In this document: positions 17,757-26,035 of the stretch, in pieces | Numbering within the stretch: the first letter of the stretch is position 1 | Layout of the letters: each line of letters starts with the position of its first letter | Assembly: GCF_004005845.1 (NCBI RefSeq) | Contig: NZ_SADE01000004.1 | Location: 124,001 to 188,000 of the forward strand | From: Hwanghaeella grinnelliae | Lineage (GTDB): Bacteria > Pseudomonadota > Alphaproteobacteria > UBA8366 > Aestuariispiraceae | Length of the DNA stretch: 64,000 bases | Direction: 5' to 3' | The notes under the pieces: generated by a model | What the model was told of the DNA's origin: nothing | Database searches by the model: none | What the model saw: the letters and a program-made list of their open reading frames with translations, nothing else | Program-made: the position numbers and the translations under genes

Positions 17757-19061
17757 ATGAAACTGGCGGATATGCAGAAAAGCGATCTCGAGGCGGTAGA
17801 AAAGCAACTGCTTGGAGAATTCGAGGCATTGAAGGGCGAAGGTCTCTCTCTCGATATGACACGCGGCAAGCCGGCACCGGACCAACTGACCCTTGCTGAC
17901 GGCATGCTTTCCCTGGTCGGCCCTGGCGAAACCGCGGGCGAGGACGGGACGGATTATCGGAACTACGGCATCGTCGAAGGCATTCCGGAAGCACGCCGGC
18001 TTTTCGCTGAGTATATGGGCGTGACGCCCGCGCAGATTATCGTCGGCGGGAATGGTAGCCTGACCATGATGTACGACACGCTGGCAGGTGCCGTTCTTTT
18101 CGGCATGCCGGGGGGGAAAGGCCCGTGGAAACGGGCCGGGGCGGCTGCCGGGTCGGGCGAGGGCGCATCCAAGGTTATCTGCCCGGTTCCCGGTTACGAC
18201 CGGCATTTCGCCATCTGTGAGCGCCTGGGCCTGGAAATGGTCACCGTGCCGATGCTGGATGACGGTCCCGACATGGATGCCGTCGAAGCTCTCGCCGCAG
18301 ACCCTGACGTGAAGGCGATATGGTGTGTGCCGAAATATTCGAACCCGACGGGTGCGGTTTATTCCCAGGCGGTTTCGGAGCGGCTTGCCAAAATGACGAC
18401 CGGCGCGCCTGACTTCCGCATCCTCTGGGACAACGCCTATGCGGTCCACCATCTGGGCGGTGGCCCGGCGGAAATTCCTGACATCCTTTCGCTATGTGAA
18501 AAAGCGGGGAACCCGGACCGTGTGCTGATGTTCGGCTCAACCTCAAAAATCACCTATGCCGGATCCGGCGTCGCCATGATGGCGGCATCCGAAACCAATA
18601 TCGCGGACGCGGCTAAGAAATTGTCCTTCGCAACGATCGGGCCGGACAAGTTGAACCAGTTGCGGCATGTTCGCTTCTTCCAGTCGATGGACGGCATCCT
18701 GGCGCATATGGAAAAGCACGCTGACATCGTGAAGCCGAAATTCGACGCGGTTGAAGAGGCCTTGAGCCGCCGTTTGGCGGACAAAGGCATTGCCGATTGG
18801 ACTGCGCCGCAGGGCGGCTATTTCGTCAGTCTGGACGTGATGGACGATTGCGCATCCGAGATCATTCGGCTGGCTGGTGAGGCGGGCGTTAAATGCACGC
18901 CGGCAGGGTCGACTTTCCCCTATAAGAAGGACCCAGCCGACAGGAACATCCGCATCGCCCCAACCTTGCCCTCGGTGGCGGAAATTGAAAAGGCGATGGA
19001 GGTCCTGTGCGTTGCGGTAGAATTAACCTGCGCGCGCCGTCTTCTTGGTCGAAACAGATAA
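17757..19061 (+). CDS. Aspartate-aminotransferase-like PLP enzyme (Asp_aminotransf family)
   Basis: A 434-residue fold-type I aminotransferase of the atypical subgroup first seen in actinobacteria (PF12897-like): it has LDMTRGKPAPDQLTLA near the N-terminus, NYGIVEGIPEARRLFAEYMG, the PNPTGAV-type stretch WCVPKYSNPTGAVYS, the aspartate in LWDNAYAVHHL and the PLP lysine in FGSTSKITYAGSG. It probably transaminates aspartate or a related dicarboxylic amino acid. The last 15 residues (ELTCARRLLGRNR) are slightly longer than usual. It is a stand-alone gene 111 bases after prpE. Confidence 0.82.
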   Translation: MKLADMQKSDLEAVEKQLLGEFEALKGEGLSLDMTRGKPAPDQLTLADGMLSLVGPGETAGEDGTDYRNYGIVEGIPEARRLFAEYMGVTPAQIIVGGNGSLTMMYDTLAGAVLFGMPGGKGPWKRAGAAAGSGEGASKVICPVPGYDRHFAICERLGLEMVTVPMLDDGPDMDAVEALAADPDVKAIWCVPKYSNPTGAVYSQAVSERLAKMTTGAPDFRILWDNAYAVHHLGGGPAEIPDILSLCEKAGNPDRVLMFGSTSKITYAGSGVAMMAASETNIADAAKKLSFATIGPDKLNQLRHVRFFQSMDGILAHMEKHADIVKPKFDAVEEALSRRLADKGIADWTAPQGGYFVSLDVMDDCASEIIRLAGEAGVKCTPAGSTFPYKKDPADRNIRIAPTLPSVAEIEKAMEVLCVAVELTCARRLLGRNR

Positions 19062-19214
19062 GATGTCTTCTAAAAAATGGTTTTAGAATAGCGGGTTACC
19101 GCAACGATCAGATTTTCGTCAAACAGAAGGTAATTTATGTTGCGACGCAATATGAACAGTCCTATCTAGGCGACAGGGAGGGTGTTTCAATTATCACCTA
19201 GAGGATAAGCCGAC

Positions 19215-19835
19215 ATGGCCCTCCCTAAATCTGATTTTCTTTTTCCTACCATTCTACCCGATCAGGCCGCTTTTCCGGCCACATCGCCTGTAACCCTGCG
19301 GAAACTGACTCAGCGGGACGTGCAGGTCTATCAGGAACATCTGCTGCGCCTGACCCCGCACGACCGGTGCAACCGGTTCATGGGCGCAATCTGTGACGAC
19401 CGCGTTCGTGCCTATTGTGCCGATTTGAATTGGACCGCAACTGTCGTCCTAGGCGCCTTCATTGACGGCGAATTGCGCGGCGTCGGTGAATTGGCGACAG
19501 CAACGCGTTCGCCGCGCCTTGTTGCCGAGATCGCGCTCAGTGTTGAGGAACCCTGGCAAAATCTCGGGGTTGGGACATTGTTGCTGCGGCATGTCCTTAA
19601 CATGGCGCGGAACCGATATGTCTCCCGCGTGTATTTGATGTGCCTGCTCGACAATCGAAAAATGCAGAAAATCGCGCGGAAGTTCGATGCGAACCTGATA
19701 TTCGAAGACGGTGGTGTTGAGGGAAGTTTGTGGCCCCATTGGCCAAATTACATGTCCCTGATGGAGGAGGCGACGACGGATGGCCGTGCCTTTTTCAACA
19801 CCATTGTGGGGCAGAAAAAGCCGACGCGGCATTAA
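19215..19835 (+). CDS. GNAT family N-acetyltransferase
   Basis: A 206-residue protein with one GNAT domain. The acetyl-CoA-binding motif A is recognisable as ALSVEEPWQNLGVGTLLLRH (Q-x-x-G-x-G/A form), preceded by a VVLGAFIDGELRGVGEL strand pair. The substrate is unknown. GAGGATAAG lies 6 bases before the ATG. Members of this type in alphaproteobacteria are usually annotated only as acetyltransferases. Confidence 0.8.
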   Translation: MALPKSDFLFPTILPDQAAFPATSPVTLRKLTQRDVQVYQEHLLRLTPHDRCNRFMGAICDDRVRAYCADLNWTATVVLGAFIDGELRGVGELATATRSPRLVAEIALSVEEPWQNLGVGTLLLRHVLNMARNRYVSRVYLMCLLDNRKMQKIARKFDANLIFEDGGVEGSLWPHWPNYMSLMEEATTDGRAFFNTIVGQKKPTRH

Positions 19836-19923
19836 GTGTAACGGCGCCTCAATTTCTTTTTATCAAGAAATCTAGATATATTGGTTGAACCCGACATTGG
19901 TATCGTTATATCTGCTTGCTCTG

Positions 19924-20682
19924 ATGAACCACATGGGGCGGGCAAAGATGTACGGGATATTGGCGCGAAGCCCGGGCGGGGCGACGACCCGGTTGGAAGA
20001 CATTCGGTTCCGGGCGCGGGAAAACGCCCTGGAAGACAATCTGCGGCATTGGTTGTTCGAAGAATTTCGCGACCGGATTGCCGTATCGTCCTCCTTCGGA
20101 ACAGAAAGCGCGGTTCTGCTGCATTTAATGGCGCGAATTGACCGGGATGTTCCCGTGCTCTTCGTCGATACAGGAAAACTGTTTCCCGAGACGTTGGCCT
20201 ATCGCGATCTGCTGGTCGACCGCCTAAGACTAACGAATGTGCGGGCCGTCGCGCCGGAGGATACGGATGTCAGCCGTGAGGATCCCGATGGGACTTTGTG
20301 GTCGTCGTCGCACGATGCCTGCTGCGCGCTTCGCAAGGTCCGTCCCTATCAGCAGGCAATTCGGCAATTCGATGCCCTGATTACCGGCCGGAAGCGCGTG
20401 CATGGCGCGGCGCGGAGCGACCTAGACCTCGTCAACGTGACCAACGGTCAATTCCGGATCAATCCGCTTTTCGATTGGAGCGCGGAGAAGATCGGGAATT
20501 ACTTGGACAATTTCGGCCTGCCCCGGCATCCGTTGATCGCCCACGGATATACCTCCATCGGCTGCAAGCATTGCACGGCAAAACCCGATGGTGGAAACAG
20601 CCGGAGCGGACGGTGGAGCGGCAGCGGCAAGACCGAATGCGGCATCCACCTGTCCACCGGCTGGGTGTCCTTGCGGACCTGA
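19924..20682 (+). CDS. cysH: Phosphoadenylyl/adenylyl-sulfate reductase CysH
   Basis: A 252-residue PAPS/APS reductase that makes sulfite from activated sulfate with thioredoxin or glutathione. The nucleotide site SSSFGTESAVLLH and the VDTGKLFPETLAYRD stretch are clear. A paired CC (SHDACCALRKVRP) and a CxxC (SIGCKHC) indicate a [4Fe-4S] enzyme of the APS-using type, and the C-terminal KTECGIH carries the catalytic cysteine. The exact start is uncertain: in-frame candidates are a TTG at 19885 and ATGs at 19924, 19933 and 19948, none with a good ribosome site. The sulfite reductase genes are not nearby. Confidence 0.87.
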   Translation: MNHMGRAKMYGILARSPGGATTRLEDIRFRARENALEDNLRHWLFEEFRDRIAVSSSFGTESAVLLHLMARIDRDVPVLFVDTGKLFPETLAYRDLLVDRLRLTNVRAVAPEDTDVSREDPDGTLWSSSHDACCALRKVRPYQQAIRQFDALITGRKRVHGAARSDLDLVNVTNGQFRINPLFDWSAEKIGNYLDNFGLPRHPLIAHGYTSIGCKHCTAKPDGGNSRSGRWSGSGKTECGIHLSTGWVSLRT

Positions 20683-20708
20683 CCCCTCCGGTTCCCCGAC
20701 GGTCCCGG

Positions 20709-21707
20709 CTAGTCCACGGTCAGAATGATCTTGCCGATGTGGTCGCTGGATTCCATCAGGCTGTGCGCCGCGGACGCTTCCGCCAAGGGAAAGGTCTTGA
20801 AAAGAACCGGCGCGACCTTGCCCGATGTCAGAAGCGGCCAGACATGGTTCTGCAGGTTCGCGGCGATCTCCGCCTTTTTTGAAATCGGCTGCGGCCGCAG
20901 GGTCGAGCCGGAGATCGTCAGACGTTTGCCGAGCACCTTGATAAGGTCGACTTCCCGTTTCGATCCTTGCAGAAAGGCGATGATCGCCAACCTGCCGTCG
21001 AAGGCCAGACTGTCAATATTGCCTTGGATATAGTCGCCGCCGACCATGTCCAGGATGACGTCGACGCCCTTGCCGTCGGTCGCTTCCTTTATCGCTTCCT
21101 TCCAATCCTGAGCCCGGTAGTTGATCGCGTGATGTGCGCCCAGATCGGTGCAGGCCTTCACCTTTTCGTCCGATCCGGCGGTGGTGAACACGGTTGCCCC
21201 AAAGGCGCGCGCCAACTGGATTGCAGTGGTCCCAATTCCGCTGGACCCGCCATGCACTAGGAACTTCTCACCGGCTTTCAGACCGACCCGCATAAAGACG
21301 TTCAAATAAACGGTGAAAAAAGTTTCCGGCAGGCAGGCGGCTTTCACCATGTCATACCCTTCGGGAACCGGCAGGCATTGTTCCTGCGGGGTCAGGCAAT
21401 ATTCGGCATAGCCCCCACCCGGTGTCAGGGCGCAGACCGGGTCGCCTTCAGCCCAGTTGCGAACCCCGTCACCAACCGCCGCGACCGTGCCGGCGACTTC
21501 CAGTCCCGGCAAATCGCTGGCGCCGGGTGGTGGCGGATAAGCACCCATGCGCTGGGAAATATCCGGCCGGTTCACGCCCGCCGCGGCGACCTTGATCAGG
21601 ACCTCGCCCGGGCCGGGCTTCGGAACCGGGCGTTCCGTCGGGGTCAATACCTCCGGTCCGCCGAAGGACGCGATTTCCACGACACGCATTGTTTCCGGCA
21701 AGCTCAT
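20709..21707 (-). CDS. NAD(P)H quinone oxidoreductase, PIG3-type zinc-independent MDR
   Basis: A 332-residue medium-chain reductase. It has the N-terminal GroES-like fold (PRPVPKPGPGEVLIKVAAAGVNRPDISQRMG), the NADPH motif HGGSSGIGTTAIQLARA and ILDMVGGDYIQGNI, as in the quinone_pig3 family. No zinc ligands are present. Residue 1 is set at MSLPETMRVVEI; the longer upstream reading runs antisense through the DUF1192 gene and is not credible. It reduces quinones or other enone electrophiles. It is divergent from DUF1192 with 109 bases between. Confidence 0.88.
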   Translation of the reverse strand: MSLPETMRVVEIASFGGPEVLTPTERPVPKPGPGEVLIKVAAAGVNRPDISQRMGAYPPPPGASDLPGLEVAGTVAAVGDGVRNWAEGDPVCALTPGGGYAEYCLTPQEQCLPVPEGYDMVKAACLPETFFTVYLNVFMRVGLKAGEKFLVHGGSSGIGTTAIQLARAFGATVFTTAGSDEKVKACTDLGAHHAINYRAQDWKEAIKEATDGKGVDVILDMVGGDYIQGNIDSLAFDGRLAIIAFLQGSKREVDLIKVLGKRLTISGSTLRPQPISKKAEIAANLQNHVWPLLTSGKVAPVLFKTFPLAEASAAHSLMESSDHIGKIILTVD

Positions 21708-21816
21708 TCCTTCATCCCCTCGTTTTGATCTATCTTCGGGGTATAGAGTTAGCGTTCGGCACACCGAACTTAAAGCCGGAAGAAGAAACAAAGACGACAA
21801 TGGGGAGGGACCCGGT

Positions 21817-22002
21817 ATGAATCCTGACGACCTGGAACCGCCAAAACCGAAAACGCTGGAGCAGGCGGACCTGGACATGATGTCCATCGAAGCGCTCGAG
21901 GAGTACATCGCCGAGCGCGAGGCGGAAATAGAACGCGCCAAGGCGAAGATCGCGGGCAAACAGTCCGCCCGTGGTGTCGCGGAAACTTTTTTCAAATCCT
22001 GA
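21817..22002 (+). CDS. DUF1192 family protein
   Basis: A 61-residue protein. The core MSIEALEEYIAEREAEIERA followed by KAKIAGKQSARGVAETFF matches the DUF1192 family, a short amphipathic helix found throughout alphaproteobacteria, often beside an oxidoreductase gene as here. The start is supported by GGGGAGGG 7-8 bases upstream of the ATG. The function is unknown. It is followed after 57 bases by another MDR reductase. Confidence 0.85.
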   Translation: MNPDDLEPPKPKTLEQADLDMMSIEALEEYIAEREAEIERAKAKIAGKQSARGVAETFFKS

Positions 22003-22059
22003 AAAAGGTGACCAAGTCCGCATCGGCCCAACCAACAACAAATGATAAAGGGATCGACG

Positions 22060-23085
22060 ATGTCGAACGAAATGAAGCAATGGGTCCTGGCCTCTCATCC
22101 GACGGGCATGCCGACGAAAGAAAACTGGCAATTGCAGACGGCGCCCTTGCCTGAACCCGGCGCGGGGGAGGTTCTGACCCGGGCGGTTTATCTATCGGTC
22201 GACCCTTATATGCGTGGCCGTATCAGCCCGCGAGCCAATTATGCCGCCGGCGTGGGTGTCGGTGACGTGATGCATGGCGGCGGGGTCGGCGTGGTGATGG
22301 AAAGCAACGATCCCGCGTTGAAACCCGGCGATATCGTCGAGAGTTTTCGGTTCGATTGGCAGGAATACAATGTCCAAAAGGGTTCGGCCCTGCGTAAGGT
22401 CGACCCCGATATGGGGCCGATCCATTCGGCGTTGAGCTATTTGGGGCTGCCGGGCCTGACCGCCTATTTCACGATGTTGACGGCGGGTGAGTTGAAGGAA
22501 GGTGACGATGCGGTGATTTCCGCGGCATCCGGCGCGGTCGGGCAGGTTGCGGGCCAAATCGCGGTCATCAAGGGGGCGCGCCCGATCGCGGTCGCCGGCT
22601 CGGACGAAAAAATCGCCTGGTGCAAGGAACTCGGCTATGCGGAAGGCATCAACTATAAAACGGAACCCGACCTGACGGCGGCGGTGAAGCAGGCTTGCCC
22701 AAATGGTGTCGACCTGTTCTTGGATAATACGGCGGGTCCGATTCATGACGCGGTGATGCGGAACCTGGCGGAAAAGTCGCGCACCGTGATATGCGGGACC
22801 GTGGCGCTTGCCGACAAGTTCGAAGAACCGGATATCGGCGAAAGGTTCCTGCGCAACATAATGATCGCTCGGGCGACGATCCGCGGATTCATCCTGTTCG
22901 ACCATGCGAAGCATTTCGATCAAGCACGGAAGGACCTCTCATCCTGGGCGAAGTCCGGAAAACTGCGCCATAGGGAGGATATGATGCACGGTATTGAATC
23001 GATGCCAGCAGCTTTCCTGCGGCTGATGACTGGTGCGAATATGGGAAAACAGCTGATTCAGATTTCTGACGACCCAACGTTGTAG
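22060..23085 (+). CDS. NADP-dependent MDR oxidoreductase, CurA/leukotriene-B4-dehydrogenase type
   Basis: A 341-residue zinc-free medium-chain reductase related to curcumin reductase CurA and prostaglandin reductases. YLSVDPYMRGRIS near the N-terminus, LGLPGLTAYFTML and the NADPH motif AASGAVGQVAGQIA are diagnostic, with DLFLDNTAGPIHDAV later. It reduces the alkene of alpha,beta-unsaturated ketones or aldehydes. The ATG at 22060 is preferred over the one at 22042, since AAAGGGA lies 7 bases before it. Confidence 0.88.
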   Translation: MSNEMKQWVLASHPTGMPTKENWQLQTAPLPEPGAGEVLTRAVYLSVDPYMRGRISPRANYAAGVGVGDVMHGGGVGVVMESNDPALKPGDIVESFRFDWQEYNVQKGSALRKVDPDMGPIHSALSYLGLPGLTAYFTMLTAGELKEGDDAVISAASGAVGQVAGQIAVIKGARPIAVAGSDEKIAWCKELGYAEGINYKTEPDLTAAVKQACPNGVDLFLDNTAGPIHDAVMRNLAEKSRTVICGTVALADKFEEPDIGERFLRNIMIARATIRGFILFDHAKHFDQARKDLSSWAKSGKLRHREDMMHGIESMPAAFLRLMTGANMGKQLIQISDDPTL

Positions 23086-23189
23086 GGAAAATTTGGACCA
23101 GGAAACCTGAACTGATATTGACAAAATGTACGATTTTTGACCGTAGGTTGATTTTTTAACGATTTATTAGCGAATCCGGCATATAAACG

Positions 23190-23285
23190 TTCTTGACCCC
23201 AGCCCGTCACACTCCCGACGGGCCATGGCACTCTTAGACCCCCTGTTCAACTGAGCCGCACGTTGTTGCGGCTCTTTTCTTTTTC
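23190..23285 (+). ncRNA. Candidate small RNA with two hairpins and a poly-U tail
   Basis: A TATAAA hexamer at 23182-23187 precedes a stretch that could form a 7-bp hairpin (GCCCGTC 23202-23208 with GACGGGC 23217-23223, C-rich loop ACACTCCC) and then an 8-bp hairpin (GAGCCGCA 23253-23260 with TGCGGCTC 23267-23274) followed by a T-rich tail. The layout of promoter-like box, C-rich exposed loop and rho-independent terminator within about 95 bases resembles trans-acting sRNAs of alphaproteobacteria. The minus-35 element is weak, and the second hairpin may simply terminate the reductase gene. Confidence 0.35.
23253..23284 (+). terminator. Rho-independent terminator
   Basis: An 8-bp perfect stem (GAGCCGCA/TGCGGCTC) with a 6-base loop is followed by TTTTCTTTTT. 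It lies 168 bases after the stop of the MDR reductase, far for a simple gene terminator, which leaves room for an independent short transcript. Confidence 0.85.
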
Positions 23286-23429
23286 GGCGAGGGCGTTCAG
23301 AAAGAGGCGCATTGTCACCACACCGACCATTTCCCACGATTCTTGGCAGTATATTCCAGACCTTTGCGGCAGGCGCCGCAGAAGGGCTGTAAATTATCCC
23401 CGTACCATCAGAAACAGTCTATTTCCCTT

Positions 23430-23540
23430 TTGACAATTGTATGACGTTTGCTATCGTCCGTCCCGACGCAAGTTGAACAGGGGTCCCGATTAAAAGGGGT
23501 TAGGCTTGCTCTAGGGTCGCTTCGGCGACCCTTTTTTTTG
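23430..23540 (+). ncRNA. Candidate short transcript or attenuator leader upstream of the sulfhydrylase gene
   Basis: A perfect TTGACA at 23430-23435 is followed after 16 bases by TATCGT (23452-23457). Some 60 bases later stands a GGGTCGC-TTCG-GCGACCC hairpin with a UUCG tetraloop and eight T residues (23513-23539). Between them, GCAAG near 23468 can pair with CTTGC near 23505, and TCCC with GGGG inside. It could be an independent sRNA of about 75 bases or a conditional leader for the downstream methionine gene. It does not fit the SAM-II riboswitch consensus as I know it. Confidence 0.35.
23513..23539 (+). terminator. UUCG-capped rho-independent terminator
   Basis: A 7-8-bp stem, AGGGTCGC with GCGACCCT, is closed by a TTCG tetraloop and followed by a run of eight T residues. 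It lies about 180 bases upstream of the O-acetylhomoserine sulfhydrylase start and oriented with it. Confidence 0.9.
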
Positions 23541-23718
23541 GGGCACGGGTTCCAGTTTAATCGCGATGCTGGGGACTGGCGATTTACTGTCGTAGCGCCG
23601 CAAATCTTTTGCCGTCGCCCCAACCTTTCGCTACTTTCCGCGCAGACCGGCCCCTTCGGGCGGCTGACATTCCGGACCCGACAACGGGTAACCGAAAACC
23701 AAAGGGTGGGAGGATAGA

Positions 23719-25050
23719 ATGGTCCAGCCTGACTTCCTGAAGTTCGACACATTGGCCCTGCACGCGGGGCAGCAGCCCGATCCGGTCTACGGCGCGCGCG
23801 CGGTGCCGATTTATCAAACGACCTCATATGTTTTCGACGATGTCGATTCCGCGGCGGCGCTGTTCAATCTGGAAGCCGCAGGCCACATTTATTCCCGGAT
23901 ATCCAACCCGACCGTAGCGGTGTTGGAAGAGCGGATGGCCGCACTCGACAACGGTGTCGGCGCATTGGCTTGCGCCAGCGGTCATGCTGCCCTGCATCTG
24001 ATCGTTGCGACCTTGATGAGCCAGGGAAGCCATATCGTCGCGTCCAAATCCCTCTACGGCGGCTCGATCAATATGTTCAGCCATACCCTGCCGCGCTTTG
24101 GGATAGAGACCACTTTTGTAGACCCGCGCGATCCAGCCGCTTTCAAGGCTGCGATACAGCCGAATACCCGCATGCTATTCGCCGAGGGGCTGGGTAATCC
24201 GGGATTGGATGTCCTGGACATCGAAGCCGTCGCCGCGGTCGCGCATGACGCCGGTATTCCCTTGGTCATGGACGCCACGTTCAGCACACCGTTCCTTTGC
24301 AAGCCAATCGATTTCGGGGCCGATATAATCATGCATTCCGCCACCAAATGGATCGGCGGCCATGGTACGGCCATGGGGGGCATCATCGTCGACGCCGGGC
24401 GGTTCGACTGGGCGGCGTCCCAGGATGCTGACGGCAAGGACAGGTTCCCGACCATGACCGAGCCATATGCCGGCTATCACGGTATCGCTTTTGCGGACGA
24501 ATATGGCCCGCATGCCTTCGTGATGCGCGCCCGGGCGGAAGGCCTGCGCGACTTCGGACCGGCCCTGTCGCCGCAGAATGCGTTCTATTTGTTGCAAGGG
24601 TTGGAGACGCTGCCCCTGCGGATGGCGCGGCATGTCGAAAATGCAGGCAAGATAGCGGCGTTTCTGGAAGGGCATGAAGCGGTTGCCTGGGTTTCCTATC
24701 CCGGCCTGAAGAGCCACCCGGACCACGAATTGGCCAAGAAGTATTTGCCGAAAGGGCCTGGATCGATGCTGGCCTTCGGTGTGAAGGGCGGGCGCGCAGG
24801 TGGCGCGGCCTTCATTGAGTCGGTCCAATTGTTCAGCCACCTCGCCAATGTCGGGGATGCCAAGTCCCTGGTATTGCATCCGGCCACGACGACGCACCGG
24901 CAGTTGAGCGCGGAGCAGTTGAAGGCCGCGGGCGTCGGCGAGGACTTGGTTAGAATGTCTGTCGGCCTTGAAGATCCCGACGATCTGATCGCGGATCTTG
25001 AGCGCGGATTACGGGCGGCAGCCAAGGCGGTTCCACAAGCGGCCGAGTAA
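23719..25050 (+). CDS. metY: O-acetylhomoserine / O-succinylhomoserine sulfhydrylase (MetY-type)
   Basis: A 443-residue Cys/Met metabolism PLP enzyme. The opening FDTLALHAGQQPDPVYGARAVPIYQTTSYVF is typical, PLP-phosphate contacts are in SRISNPT, and the PLP lysine is in HSATKWIGGHGTAMGG. The length of about 430-445 residues fits MetY better than the shorter MetZ or cystathionine enzymes. It makes homocysteine from O-acetylhomoserine and sulfide, and so could use the product of the sulfate assimilation route represented by cysH in this window. GGGAGGA precedes the ATG by 5 bases. Confidence 0.92.
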   Translation: MVQPDFLKFDTLALHAGQQPDPVYGARAVPIYQTTSYVFDDVDSAAALFNLEAAGHIYSRISNPTVAVLEERMAALDNGVGALACASGHAALHLIVATLMSQGSHIVASKSLYGGSINMFSHTLPRFGIETTFVDPRDPAAFKAAIQPNTRMLFAEGLGNPGLDVLDIEAVAAVAHDAGIPLVMDATFSTPFLCKPIDFGADIIMHSATKWIGGHGTAMGGIIVDAGRFDWAASQDADGKDRFPTMTEPYAGYHGIAFADEYGPHAFVMRARAEGLRDFGPALSPQNAFYLLQGLETLPLRMARHVENAGKIAAFLEGHEAVAWVSYPGLKSHPDHELAKKYLPKGPGSMLAFGVKGGRAGGAAFIESVQLFSHLANVGDAKSLVLHPATTTHRQLSAEQLKAAGVGEDLVRMSVGLEDPDDLIADLERGLRAAAKAVPQAAE

Positions 25051-25105
25051 GGCGCGGCGATACACAACAATCGGGAAGACCGACCGGATAGGGAATGAAC
25101 CGAGA

Positions 25106-25915
25106 ATGTTTGTAAGTGTTGATGGTACCGCTGCCTTCGTGGCGGATGGCGGGCAGGATTTCGATGCCGCGAAGCCCAGTGTGGTCTTCGTGCATGGCGC
25201 TGGGATGGACCATACCGTATGGGGGCAGCAGACGCGCTACATGGCCCATCACGGGTTCAACGTCCTGGCGGTCGACCTGCCGGGGCATGGCAAAACGCCG
25301 GGCGATCCCTTGCCGACGATCGAGGATATGGCTGATTGGCTGAACCGCTTCATCGACGCGGCGGGGGCGGCGCCGGCGATCGTCGTTGGGCATTCCATGG
25401 GAACATTGGTGGCGTTGGAAGCGGCGGCGCGAAAACCGGACGCGGCGCGCGCCTTGGTTCTGTGCGGCAGTTCCGCGCAAATGGGCGTCCACCCGGTCTT
25501 GGTTCAGGCCGCTGAGGAAAATCGTATTCTGGCGCCGGAACTGATGTCGGCCTGGGGGCATGGCCCCAAGGCGCATCGTGGCGGCAATATCGCCAGCGGC
25601 GTCTGGTTGATCGGCGGTGCGGTTCGGCTGCTCGAACGCGCCCGGCCGGGCGTTATCGCGTCCGAATTGAAGACCTGCGCGGCTTACAAGGGCGCCGTTG
25701 CGGCGGCGGAGAGAATCACCGTACCGGTGATGATTATCAGCGGCCGCCACGATAAGATGACCCCGGTCAAGGCGGCGGCGCCTCTGGCGGCGGTATTGTC
25801 GGACGTTCGAACCCATATCATCGAGGACGCCGGCCATATGATGATGTTGGAGGCGCAGCAGGAAACCCGGCGCGTTCTGTTCGAATTCAGCCGGACTGTG
25901 ACTGCGGTCGACTAA
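25106..25915 (+). CDS. Alpha/beta-fold hydrolase
   Basis: A 269-residue alpha/beta hydrolase. The oxyanion motif is FVHGAGMDHTVW, the nucleophile elbow GHSMGT with its serine, the acid is likely in IISGRHDKMTP and the histidine in IEDAGHMMML, in the usual order. The substrate is unknown; relatives are esterases and 2-hydroxymuconate-type hydrolases. It begins 55 bases after metY on the same strand and may be cotranscribed. The ATG at 25106 is the conserved-looking start; the frame is open further upstream but that part lies inside metY. Confidence 0.85.
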   Translation: MFVSVDGTAAFVADGGQDFDAAKPSVVFVHGAGMDHTVWGQQTRYMAHHGFNVLAVDLPGHGKTPGDPLPTIEDMADWLNRFIDAAGAAPAIVVGHSMGTLVALEAAARKPDAARALVLCGSSAQMGVHPVLVQAAEENRILAPELMSAWGHGPKAHRGGNIASGVWLIGGAVRLLERARPGVIASELKTCAAYKGAVAAAERITVPVMIISGRHDKMTPVKAAAPLAAVLSDVRTHIIEDAGHMMMLEAQQETRRVLFEFSRTVTAVD

Positions 25916-26035
25916 GGCGGGCGATCAAATATCTTCCGCCGGAAACCTACCCGTGACACGCATGCGGTGGGGAAACCCGGACTTGGGGAAAGCCTAGGTT
26001 TCTAGGATATCGAGTCTTCTGGGGGGAGGACAAAA

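Larger units (their letters stand above)
23086..23718. other. Long intergenic region with two hairpin-ended non-coding elements
   Basis: These 633 bases contain no convincing gene; open frames here overlap in conflicting directions and lack ribosome sites. They hold two separate strong terminator-type hairpins (23253-23283 and 23513-23539), each preceded at about 70-100 bases by promoter-like hexamers. A smaller ACCCG/CGGGT hairpin lies at about 23677-23690, close to the ribosome site of the downstream sulfhydrylase gene. Confidence 0.6.

Noticed and set aside
23430-23718. SAM-II riboswitch before metY
   Set aside because: The expected conserved core (UGAUUUA, UUGCAA and GCUAAA-type segments in order) could not be found. 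An unknown leader remains possible and is reported separately.
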